Source of the DNA: Chlorobiota bacterium
GTDB lineage: Bacteria; Bacteroidota; Bacteroidia; Flavobacteriales; Flavobacteriaceae
NCBI GenBank assembly: GCA_013151975.1
Contig: JAADHG010000213.1
Span: 1-6,027, forward strand
Length of the DNA: 6,027 bases
Direction: 5' to 3'
Under the pieces are notes generated by a model, which had not been told where the DNA came from, made no database searches, and was given only the letters and a program-made list of their open reading frames with translations. The translations under genes and the position numbers were made by a program. Position 1 is the first letter of the stretch; the number at the start of each line of letters is the position of its first letter. Positions 1-5,080 of the stretch are shown one piece after another.

Positions 1-577
1 TTTTAGCATCATCAACACTGTTAACTACGCCTTCTTTTGGCCCTGGATCACCCATAAGTGCATTACGCATGCCGTTAGTAGGATCAGCATGTCCTCCAGT
101 TGTTCCTATAGCTTTACCTGCTGTAAAAATTCTTGGACCAACTACTTTGCCTTTATTTATAGCATTTCGCAACGAAATATTCACCCCTGTTCCGCCTAAG
201 TCTCTAACAGTAGTAAACCCTGCCATTAATGTAACCTTAGCTAATCGCAAGGATTCAAAAGCCACATCGGCATCATTGGCTGTAAAGCGTTCAATATAGC
301 GTTTAGGGTTAAACTCTCCTTCAATATGTACATGCATATCTATAAGCCCTGGCATTACTGTTTTATCTTTGAGGTCTATAATAACATCATCAGCTCGTTT
401 TGCATTTATAAATCCGTTCTGAATTGATACAATTTTGTTGCCTGAAACGATAATCGTTTTGTTGGTAAGAACTTTACCGCTTTTTGTGTCTATTAATTTG
501 CCACAATGTAAATAGGTGTTTTGAGCTGTAATGCTAAAAGAAAACAATACAACTATAAAGAAAATTAACTTTTTCAT
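1..577 (-). CDS. Secreted metal-dependent amidohydrolase (imidazolonepropionase/prolidase-like), 3' end cut by window edge
   Basis: The reading frame is open from the ATG at 577 to the left edge, giving 192 residues of a protein whose family usually exceeds 400. Residues 1-19 (MKKLIFFIVVLFSFSITAQ) form a typical signal peptide, so the enzyme probably acts in the periplasm or as an envelope lipoprotein-like or secreted protein. The amidohydrolase hallmarks follow: a small beta domain (about 20-70), then PGLIDMHVH with the metal ligands His82 and His84, then GFTTVRDLGG (120-129) and TGGHAD (160-165). This pattern fits the COG1228 group (HutI-like amidohydrolases and Xaa-Pro or C-terminal-residue dipeptidases). 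The carbamylated lysine and later metal ligands lie outside the window. Substrate cannot be told; hydrolysis of dipeptides or cyclic amides is the family expectation. It starts 40 bases after galE in the same direction and no clear promoter is seen in that gap, so co-transcription with galE is possible, although the functional link is not obvious. Confidence 0.88.
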   Translation of the reverse strand, partial: MKKLIFFIVVLFSFSITAQNTYLHCGKLIDTKSGKVLTNKTIIVSGNKIVSIQNGFINAKRADDVIIDLKDKTVMPGLIDMHVHIEGEFNPKRYIERFTANDADVAFESLRLAKVTLMAGFTTVRDLGGTGVNISLRNAINKGKVVGPRIFTAGKAIGTTGGHADPTNGMRNALMGDPGPKEGVVNSVDDAK

Positions 578-617
578 AATGTTTAGTTAGTTAGATAAAA
601 ATAGATGTCTAATATAG

Positions 618-1640
618 TTATTTACTTCTAATTTCTTGCTCCCATTTCCAAGCAGATGCCATGGCATCATCCAAAGTTAACTCCGCTTTCCATCCCAATT
701 CATTATTTGCCTTTGTAGTATTTGCATAGGCTGAAATAATATCTCCCGCTCTTCGGTTAGCAATTTTATAATTAAGCTTCTGCCCCGAAACTTTTTCAAA
801 AGATTGTATAACTTCTAAAACCGTACTTCCTGTACCCGTCCCCACATTGAAGGTTTCAAAATTAGAAGTATTTTTATCTTCAATTAAACGCTGTAAGGCA
901 ATTACATGCGCTTTTGCCAAGTCTACAACATGAATATAATCACGAATACAAGTACCATCATGTGTTGGATAATCGTCTCCAAATACTGAAAGCTGTTCTC
1001 TAATTCCAATAGCTGTTTGCGTAATAAAGGGTACTAAATTTTGGGGTACACCAATAGGTAATTCTCCTATTTTAGCACTTGAGTGTGCTCCTATAGGGTT
1101 AAAATAACGCAAAGCAATTGCCTTAAGATGCGATGTTACTTTACACGTATCTTGAATAATTTCTTCACCTATTTGCTTAGTGTTTCCGTAAGGTGACTCG
1201 GCCTTCTTTACTGGTGCATTCTCAGTAATTGGCAATTCATCAGCTTGTCCGTACACAGTACACGATGAACTAAAAATAAAATTAGCTGTTTTTAATTTTT
1301 GTAATTCCTGAAGGATATAAATTAAAGTATTGATATTATTTTCATAGTACTGCAATGGTTTATCAACACTTTCACCTACGGCTTTACTAGCTGCAAAATG
1401 AATCACACCTTGTATATCCTGATGTGCTTTAAAAAAGGCTTGTACTTTTGGTTTATCTTTTAAATCTAATTTCTCAAAACTTGGCGCAATTCCAGTGATT
1501 GAAGTAATTCTATTTAAAACATCTATTGATGAATTAGACAAATCATCAATGATAACAACTTCAAATCCTTTATTTTGAAGTTCAACAACAGTGTGAGATC
1601 CAATAAAACCAAGACCTCCTGTAACTAGTATTTTAGCCAT
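618..1640 (-). CDS. galE: UDP-glucose 4-epimerase GalE
   Basis: This 340-residue protein is full length for GalE (E. coli 338). It is an extended short-chain dehydrogenase that interconverts UDP-glucose and UDP-galactose in the cytoplasm, sometimes also the N-acetylated sugars, using tightly bound NAD. The Rossmann motif GxxGxxG is at Gly8-Gly11-Gly14, followed by Asp32-Asp33 at the end of the second strand for the NAD ribose. The catalytic triad is in place: the SSSCTVYG segment (Ser126), and Tyr151 and Lys155 in SPYGNTK. RYFNPIGA, the GDDYPTHDGT segment and RDYIHVVDLA are family-specific substrate-binding segments. The ATG at 1640 overlaps the end of the upstream aminotransferase by 8 bases, suggesting translational coupling in one operon; no Shine-Dalgarno site is visible, as is usual in Bacteroidota. 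The neighbours suggest a role in supplying galactose-type sugars for surface glycans. No abnormality is seen in this gene. Confidence 0.97.
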   Translation of the reverse strand: MAKILVTGGLGFIGSHTVVELQNKGFEVVIIDDLSNSSIDVLNRITSITGIAPSFEKLDLKDKPKVQAFFKAHQDIQGVIHFAASKAVGESVDKPLQYYENNINTLIYILQELQKLKTANFIFSSSCTVYGQADELPITENAPVKKAESPYGNTKQIGEEIIQDTCKVTSHLKAIALRYFNPIGAHSSAKIGELPIGVPQNLVPFITQTAIGIREQLSVFGDDYPTHDGTCIRDYIHVVDLAKAHVIALQRLIEDKNTSNFETFNVGTGTGSTVLEVIQSFEKVSGQKLNYKIANRRAGDIISAYANTTKANNELGWKAELTLDDAMASAWKWEQEIRSK

Positions 1641-2772
1641 TTACAAATTTTATTATGGTAGTAGCAATATATTCAATTTGCTCGTCATCCAACTCGGTAT
1701 GCATTGGCAAGGAAATTACTTGTTTAACCAATTGATTGGTAACTGGGAAATCTGCCTCATTATAACGGGAATCTTGATACGCTTTTTGGTTGTGTAACGG
1801 GATTGGATAATACACACCATGCGGAATTCCTTTATCATTTAAATGTTGTGCAAGTGCATCTCTATCTGCTCCAACAATTCTCAAGGTATATTGATGAAAC
1901 ACGTGATTATCATCACTACCATCTCTAAAAGGAACAATTATATGTTCTTGCCCTTTAAAGGCTTCATCATACTTATTCGCCGCTTCTCTACGCTTATTAC
2001 AATAGTTATCCAAATGCGGTAATTTTGCATTTAAAACGGCTGCCTGAATAGAATCTAAACGTGAATTAACACCAACAACATCGTGGTGATATCGTTGATA
2101 CATGCCATGATTTACAACACCTCTAATAGTATGTGCTAAATCGTCATCGTTAGTGAAAATGGCGCCGCCATCTCCATAACATCCTAAGTTTTTGGATTTG
2201 GATGGAAAAAATGATGTAGATGCTACATGACCAATTGTTCCTGCTTTGGTTTTTGTGCCATCTGTTGATGTATAGGTTGCACCAATAGCTTGTGCATTAT
2301 CTTCAATAACAAATAAATTATGGGCTTCAGCAATCTCCATAATCGCATCCATATTGGCACATTGCCCAAATAAATGCACAGGCACAATAGCCTTTGTTTT
2401 AGGTGTAATTGCTTTTTTTATGGCCGCAACATCTATATTAAATGTATCTGGTTCTACATCAACCAAAACAGGTGTAAGTTGTAATAATGCAATGACTTCA
2501 ACCGTAGCAGCAAAAGTAAAATCGGCAGTTATTACCTCATCTCCTGGTTTTAACCCTAAACCCATCATAGCAATTTGCAAAGCATCCGTACCATTAGCGC
2601 ACGGAATGACATGCTTAACGCTAAGATAATTCTCTAAATGCTTTTGAAAACTATGAACTTCTGGTCCATTAATAAAAGCTGTAGATTGTATAACATCGAT
2701 TACTGAAGTATTAACAAGCTCTTTTATTTCTTCGTATTGACCTTTAAGGTCAACCATTTGTATTTTTTTCAT
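1633..2772 (-). CDS. DegT/DnrJ/EryC1-family PLP sugar aminotransferase (WbpE/WlbC-like), with duplicated active-site Ser-Lys
   Basis: A 379-residue fold-type I, PLP-dependent aminotransferase that puts an amino group on a nucleotide-linked keto sugar, typically with glutamate as donor. Whole-length resemblance to WbpE (3-amino-2,3-dideoxy-glucuronate pathway) is strong by eye: CANGTDALQIAMMGLG (58-73), GDEVITADFTFAATVE, VPVHLFGQCANMDAI, IEDNAQAIGA (Asp158 against the PLP pyridine nitrogen, Gln161), GCYGDGGAIFTND and YHHDVVGVNSRLDSIQAA. The exact sugar is not fixed by this. The ATG at 2772 gives MKKIQMVDLKGQY, matching family N termini. The oddity is at the PLP lysine: the family reads FFPSK followed directly by NLG or PLG, whereas here it reads FFPSKSKNLG, so residues 191-192 (SK) are repeated as 193-194, at DNA level a perfect 6-base tandem repeat. 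Either Lys192 or Lys194 is displaced by two residues from its usual place, so activity is uncertain. It is the first visible gene of the cluster with galE. Confidence 0.93.
   Translation of the reverse strand: MKKIQMVDLKGQYEEIKELVNTSVIDVIQSTAFINGPEVHSFQKHLENYLSVKHVIPCANGTDALQIAMMGLGLKPGDEVITADFTFAATVEVIALLQLTPVLVDVEPDTFNIDVAAIKKAITPKTKAIVPVHLFGQCANMDAIMEIAEAHNLFVIEDNAQAIGATYTSTDGTKTKAGTIGHVASTSFFPSKSKNLGCYGDGGAIFTNDDDLAHTIRGVVNHGMYQRYHHDVVGVNSRLDSIQAAVLNAKLPHLDNYCNKRREAANKYDEAFKGQEHIIVPFRDGSDDNHVFHQYTLRIVGADRDALAQHLNDKGIPHGVYYPIPLHNQKAYQDSRYNEADFPVTNQLVKQVISLPMHTELDDEQIEYIATTIIKFVNG
2191..2202 (-). repeat. 6-bp perfect tandem duplication (TCCAAA x2) at the PLP lysine of the aminotransferase
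   Basis: On the coding strand the unit TCCAAA occurs twice head to tail (2202-2197 and 2196-2191), in frame, encoding Ser191-Lys192-Ser193-Lys194. Relatives of this family that I recall have a single SK here. The copies are identical, so the event looks recent, although six bases is too short to be certain. Confidence 0.85.
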
Positions 2773-2810
2773 TTGTTATTTTTGCGAAGTTTGTAGAACG
2801 AATATTTTTC
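2757..2810 (+). promoter_or_regulatory. Candidate promoter(s) for kdtA
   Basis: Two overlapping plus-strand matches are present. One is TTTG (2757-2760) with a 16-base spacer to a perfect TAnnTTTG box, TATTTTTG, at 2777-2784. The other is TTTG (2781-2784) with an 18-base spacer to TATTTTTC at 2803-2810 (one mismatch). The second has the better spacing, the first the better box. Either gives an untranslated leader of roughly 50-80 bases before kdtA and overlaps the divergent gene's start or leader. Confidence 0.35.
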
Positions 2811-2823
2811 ATTTTACAAGTAG

Positions 2824-2854
2824 CGAAATTACAAAATTCATTAGCGTTAAACAA
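2824..2854 (-). promoter_or_regulatory. Candidate promoter for the aminotransferase-galE cluster
   Basis: On the minus strand, TTG (2854-2852), a 20-base spacer and TAATTTCG (2831-2824) match the Bacteroidota pattern TTG-N17-23-TAnnTTTG with one mismatch. Transcription would begin near 2817, giving a leader of about 45 bases before the ATG at 2772. The spacer overlaps a 9-bp inverted repeat. This is a pattern match only. Confidence 0.5.
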
Positions 2855-2861
2855 TGAATTT
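2834..2861. repeat. 9-bp inverted repeat in the divergent promoter region
   Basis: AAATTCATT (2834-2842) and its exact reverse complement AATGAATTT (2853-2861) flank a 10-base spacer. The repeat lies between the -33 and -7 candidate elements of the leftward promoter and just upstream of the kdtA start region. It could be an operator for a dimeric regulator or a weak AT-rich hairpin in the kdtA leader. In such AT-rich DNA a chance match is also possible. Confidence 0.45.
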
Positions 2862-2872
2862 ATTTTAAAGAA

Positions 2873-4138
2873 GTGTATTTTAGCCTTAAAGAAAAAACTT
2901 TGAAACCTCTTTACAACATACTTGTTTACGTTGCGGCTTTTCATATAAAAATAATCGCGCTTTTTAATTCCAAACTAAATCTAGGTGTTAAAGGAAGAGC
3001 AAAAACTTTCGATAAGCTAAATACTGCCATTGCTCCTCAAGACAAGGTTATTTGGTTTCATTGTGCTTCTCTCGGTGAGTATGAACAAGGACTTCCTGTA
3101 TTTGAAAAAATTAAAGAACAGTATTCCAAACATAAAATTGTATTGAGTTTTTTTTCGCCTTCTGGTTATGAAGTTAGAAAAAATGCAGCTATTGCAGATG
3201 TTGTGATTTATTTGCCTTTAGATACTTCTAAAAATGCAAATCGATTTTTAAATCTTGTGCATCCGGATTTAGTTATTTTTGTAAAATATGAGTTTTGGCC
3301 TAATTATTTAAATGCGCTTAAAAACAGAGGCATTACATCTATATTAATTTCTGCGCTCTTTAGAAAAGATCAAAGTTTTTTTAAATTTTATGGTAAATGG
3401 ATGCAAAAACACCTCCATGCTTTTCAGCATATTTTTGTGCAAAATACAACTTCAAAAAAATTATTGAAAAGTATAAACTACAACAATGTTACTGTTTCGG
3501 GAGATACGAGATTTGACCGTGTTTCCAATCAGTTACAAACAGACAATACCTTAGCTTTTATCGAACAGTTTAAACAAGACAAACTATGTGTTGTTGCAGG
3601 AAGCACTTGGCCTGAAGACGAACAACTATTAATCAATTTTATAAACAAAGCATCTAATACCGTGAAATTTATTATTGCTCCTCACAATATTAAATCACAA
3701 GATATAATTCGCTTAAAAACAAAAATTAAAAAGGAAACGGTTTTGTTTTCAGAAAAGGATACTAAAAACCTTGCCCAATCTCAAGTCTTTATTATTGATA
3801 CTATTGGCCTCTTATCAAAAGTATATAGTTATGCAGACATTGCTTATGTAGGAGGAGCTATAGGAACAACAGGGCTACATAACATTTTAGAGCCTGCTGT
3901 ATTTGGTGTCCCCATTATTATTGGTAATAATTACAGTAATTTTCCAGAAGCTTTTGATATGATTGCTTTGGGAGGTTTATTTTCTATTTCAAATCAAACA
4001 GCGTTAGATACAATTTTAAATAGTTTAATTACCAACAGAAACAAACGCTTTGAATCTGGTAAGATAAATGCAGAATATATCTATAAAAATAAAGGTGCAG
4101 TAACTCAGATTACTGCTTATTTATTAAATAATCAATGA
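2873..4138 (+). CDS. kdtA: 3-deoxy-D-manno-octulosonic acid (Kdo) transferase KdtA/WaaA
   Basis: A GT-B fold glycosyltransferase (GT30) that moves Kdo from CMP-Kdo onto the lipid A precursor at the inner face of the cytoplasmic membrane, starting the LPS core. The 421-residue length fits the family (E. coli 425). The N-terminal hydrophobic membrane-association segment is KPLYNILVYVAAFHIKIIALF (11-31). The catalytic-base motif appears as HCASLGE with Glu69, matching Glu60 in HSVSVGE of E. coli WaaA. YEFWPN (139-144), VTVSGDTRFD (207-215) and the C-terminal donor-site segment GGAIGTTGLHNILEPAVFG (327-345) also match. The start is uncertain because no in-frame ATG lies near the N terminus: GTG at 2873 is preceded by an in-frame stop at 2855, but TTG at 2900 would give MKPLYNILVYV, which aligns better with E. 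coli MLELLYTALLYL and follows an A/G-rich tract. The gene is divergent from the aminotransferase-galE cluster, which fits a shared envelope-glycan theme. Confidence 0.95.
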   Translation: MYFSLKEKTLKPLYNILVYVAAFHIKIIALFNSKLNLGVKGRAKTFDKLNTAIAPQDKVIWFHCASLGEYEQGLPVFEKIKEQYSKHKIVLSFFSPSGYEVRKNAAIADVVIYLPLDTSKNANRFLNLVHPDLVIFVKYEFWPNYLNALKNRGITSILISALFRKDQSFFKFYGKWMQKHLHAFQHIFVQNTTSKKLLKSINYNNVTVSGDTRFDRVSNQLQTDNTLAFIEQFKQDKLCVVAGSTWPEDEQLLINFINKASNTVKFIIAPHNIKSQDIIRLKTKIKKETVLFSEKDTKNLAQSQVFIIDTIGLLSKVYSYADIAYVGGAIGTTGLHNILEPAVFGVPIIIGNNYSNFPEAFDMIALGGLFSISNQTALDTILNSLITNRNKRFESGKINAEYIYKNKGAVTQITAYLLNNQ

Positions 4139-4277
4139 TAAAAAACACGTTGTATATTACTCATTCTCAGCTTTTTTTCATATATTTAAATTCAATTAAT
4201 TGCTTTTTTAAATAGAAATTCATCCCGAATTAGCACACACGCAACCTAGATTGTTGAATTTTTTAATAGCTAAGATT
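4139..4277. other. Intergenic stretch kdtA to small membrane-protein gene
   Basis: These 139 bases are AT-rich and hold no convincing gene, terminator or consensus promoter. The only pattern noticed is the 10-base palindrome CAATTAATTG at 4193-4202 followed by six T, too AT-rich to be a convincing terminator. Confidence 0.5.
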
Positions 4278-4574
4278 ATGGCAGATGGTTTAAAAATGAT
4301 ATTGGCAATGGCTCTTTTTTTCGGAGCAATATATTTATATGCTATAGCCCCAGATATTATAGAAAAGCGAAAACAGAAAAAACTTTTAAGAAAGACTTTA
4401 CAAAAACAAGAAAACAGAAAAGAAGAAGTCGTTCAATTACAGCAGCAAAGAGATGATAACACTACAAAAATTGAAGATAGACGTGAAAGGATTAGGCAAC
4501 ATTTTATATGGTTGGAAGAAATGAATGAAAAAATAAAACGTCGAGAACAAACGCAACAAGAAAAAATACTTTAA
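4278..4574 (+). CDS. Small single-pass membrane protein with charged coiled-coil-like tail, unknown function
   Basis: I do not recognise this family. From the ATG at 4278 it has 98 residues. Residues 7-24 (MILAMALFFGAIYLYAIA) form one transmembrane helix, followed at once by a basic stretch (EKRKQKKLLRK), which by the positive-inside rule puts the long C-terminal tail in the cytoplasm. Residues 28-95 are almost entirely charged or polar (K, R, E, Q) with no proline or glycine after the helix, so a long helix or coiled coil is likely. A TTG at 4251 would add nine residues (MLNFLIAKI), but the ATG is preferred because TTG starts are rare and the protein already begins just before the helix. It lies 139 bases after kdtA in the same direction, with no clear promoter, and ends just before a strong terminator, so it may be read from kdtA transcripts. 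A scaffold or membrane tether is a guess only. Confidence 0.7.
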   Translation: MADGLKMILAMALFFGAIYLYAIAPDIIEKRKQKKLLRKTLQKQENRKEEVVQLQQQRDDNTTKIEDRRERIRQHFIWLEEMNEKIKRREQTQQEKIL

Positions 4575-4586
4575 TATAGTAATAAA

Positions 4587-4616
4587 AAAAGCCTTTATCT
4601 TTCGATAAAGGCTTTT
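4587..4616. terminator. Bidirectional intrinsic terminator after the small membrane-protein gene
   Basis: A perfect stem GCCTTTATC (4591-4599) / GATAAAGGC (4604-4612) with a 4-base loop is flanked by AAAA on the left and TTTT on the right. On the plus strand it follows the stop codon of the small gene by 12 bases. On the minus strand the loop is GAAA (a GNRA tetraloop) and the hairpin follows a decayed tRNA-Leu 3' end, so it may first have served a leftward tRNA. Confidence 0.85.
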
Positions 4617-4665
4617 GTACTGAAGGCGGGAATTACCTTCGGTGAACCCCAGTATCACCATCTTG
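4617..4665 (-). pseudogene. Decayed 3' part of a tRNA-Leu gene
   Basis: Bases 4616-4631 (TGTACTGAAGGCGGGA) are identical to 4777-4792, which is the 3' acceptor end of the intact tRNA-Leu plus two flanking bases. Read leftward, the resemblance seems to continue: ATGG, then TG, GGGTTCA (variable arm, T stem and T loop), then about 11 extra bases, then TCCCGCCTTCAGTA. No D arm, anticodon arm or 5' acceptor strand can be found, so this cannot be a working tRNA. Like the intact gene, it is followed on the minus strand by a GNRA-loop terminator. Origin by tandem duplication and decay, or as a scar of integration into a tRNA 3' end, are both possible. Confidence 0.5.
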
Positions 4666-4697
4666 AAAAAAGCAAGACCGTAAAACGGCCTTTTTTT
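4666..4697. terminator. Terminator-like hairpin between tRNA relic and tRNA-Leu
   Basis: CCGT (4678-4681) and ACGG (4685-4688) form a short GC-rich stem that on the minus strand extends to 6 bp with one G-U pair (GGCCGT/ACGGTC). A run of six A lies on the left (4666-4671) and seven T on the right (4691-4697), so it could end transcription in either direction. It is weaker than the two neighbouring hairpins. Confidence 0.55.
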
Positions 4698-4742
4698 GTT
4701 TCTTTACGCAAGCCCAAGCAAGCTTCGCTCACTCTAGGAACC

Positions 4743-4773
4743 AAAAAAGCCAAGACTTTCGTCTTGGCTTTTT
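4743..4773 (-). terminator. Intrinsic terminator of the tRNA-Gly/tRNA-Leu transcript
   Basis: A perfect stem GCCAAGAC (4749-4756) / GTCTTGGC (4761-4768), extended by A/T pairs, has a GAAA tetraloop on the minus strand and is followed there by six T. It begins 6 bases past the tRNA-Leu 3' end, the expected place for the terminator of the leftward tRNA unit. It is also symmetric enough to work for rightward transcription. Confidence 0.85.
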
Positions 4774-4778
4774 ATCTG

Positions 4779-4863
4779 TACTGAAGGCGGGACTTGAACC
4801 CGCACGGCCATAATGGCCATTGGATTTTAAGTCCAACGTGTCTACCAATTCCACCACTTCAGC
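4779..4863 (-). tRNA. tRNA-Leu (anticodon UAA)
   Basis: This 85-base gene reads leftward as a class II tRNA. The 7-bp acceptor stem is GCTGAAG with CTTCAGT (G1-U72 wobble) and discriminator A. The D arm contains GTGGAATTGGTAGACAC. The anticodon stem is TTGGA/TCCAA around the loop CTTAAAA (anticodon TAA), decoding UUA and UUG. The long variable arm TGGCCATTATGGCCG forms its own stem, as in leucine tRNAs. The T arm is GCGGG-TTCAAGT-CCCGC. CCA is not encoded. It lies 50 bases downstream of tRNA-Gly and probably shares its transcript. Confidence 0.97.
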
Positions 4864-4866
4864 ATA

Positions 4867-4882
4867 CTTCGACTGCGCTCAG
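4867..4882. repeat. REP-like element in the tRNA spacer
   Basis: The plus strand reads CTTCGACTGCGCTCAG (reverse CTGAGCGCAGTCGAAG). I recall this GC-rich word as a frequent dispersed intergenic element in Flavobacteriaceae genomes, where it often forms part of a longer palindrome. Only one copy and no full palindrome is seen here, so this call rests on recall and on its GC-rich look within an AT-rich spacer. Confidence 0.4.
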
Positions 4883-4913
4883 CACATCGCTTGGTATATT
4901 TTAACAGTAATAG

Positions 4914-4985
4914 AGCGAAAGACGGGATTTGAACCCGCGACCCTCACCTTGGCAAGGTGATGCTCTACCCCTGAGCTACTTTCGC
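4914..4985 (-). tRNA. tRNA-Gly (anticodon GCC)
   Basis: A 72-base leftward tRNA: acceptor stem GCGAAAG with CTTTCGC and discriminator T, D arm GTAGCTCAGGGGTAGAGC, anticodon stem TCACC/GGTGA around the loop TTGCCAA (anticodon GCC, for GGC and GGU codons), and T arm CGGG-TTTGAAT-CCCG. CCA is not encoded. It is the first gene after the promoter at 5024-5053 and is probably processed from a common precursor with tRNA-Leu. Confidence 0.97.
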
Positions 4986-5023
4986 TTAGTTTTTAATGAA
5001 CTTACAATCTTTGATTGCGGATG

Positions 5024-5053
5024 CAAATTTAAAACAATTCTAATAATAGCAAA
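5024..5053 (-). promoter_or_regulatory. Bacteroidota-type promoter for the tRNA-Gly/tRNA-Leu unit
   Basis: On the minus strand TTTG (5053-5050), an 18-base spacer and a perfect TAnnTTTG box, TAAATTTG (5031-5024), match the primary sigma consensus of this phylum. Transcription would start near 5017, about 32 bases before the tRNA-Gly 5' end. It lies in the gap after the mutS stop codon, so the tRNAs need not depend on mutS transcription. Confidence 0.75.
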
Positions 5054-5080
5054 GGCTTTTTCCAAAAAAAGAACAAATTT

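Noticed and set aside
69..299. Plus-strand open frame of 76 codons
   Set aside because: It lies wholly antisense to the amidohydrolase, which has clear family motifs; the plus-strand product has no recognisable features.
583..594. TTAG repeated three times just upstream of the amidohydrolase start, as a possible phase-variable leader
   Set aside because: Three tetramer copies in AT-rich DNA are too few to suggest phase variation; seen only as a minor leader feature.
2354..2629. Plus-strand open frame of 91 codons
   Set aside because: It is antisense to the conserved core of the aminotransferase and is a frame shadow.
2750..2944. Minus-strand open frame of 64 codons across the divergent promoter region
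   Set aside because: It overlaps the aminotransferase start and the kdtA start; its product is low-complexity K/N/F typical of translated AT-rich spacer.
99..3870. 15-base inverted match AGCTATAGGAACAAC between the amidohydrolase (99-113, minus) and kdtA (3856-3870)
   Set aside because: Both encode a Gly-rich AIGTT segment; a match of this length is plausible by chance plus shared codon bias, and no flanking similarity supports a repeat or gene conversion.
4437..4661. Minus-strand open frame of 74 codons
   Set aside because: It runs through a terminator, the tRNA relic and the antisense of the small membrane-protein gene; the hydrophobic product reflects the A-rich opposite strand.
4703..4735. 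GCAAGC-rich stretch (GCAAGCCCAAGCAAGCTTCGC) as a structured or repeat element
   Set aside because: The repeats are short and imperfect, with no stable hairpin beyond AAGCTT; nothing supports a functional call. The motif is quoted only in part here.
5055..5071. Weak A/T hairpin after the mutS stop as a terminator
   Set aside because: The stem is only A-T pairs with a C/T-rich loop and overlaps the tRNA promoter -33 box; not convincing.
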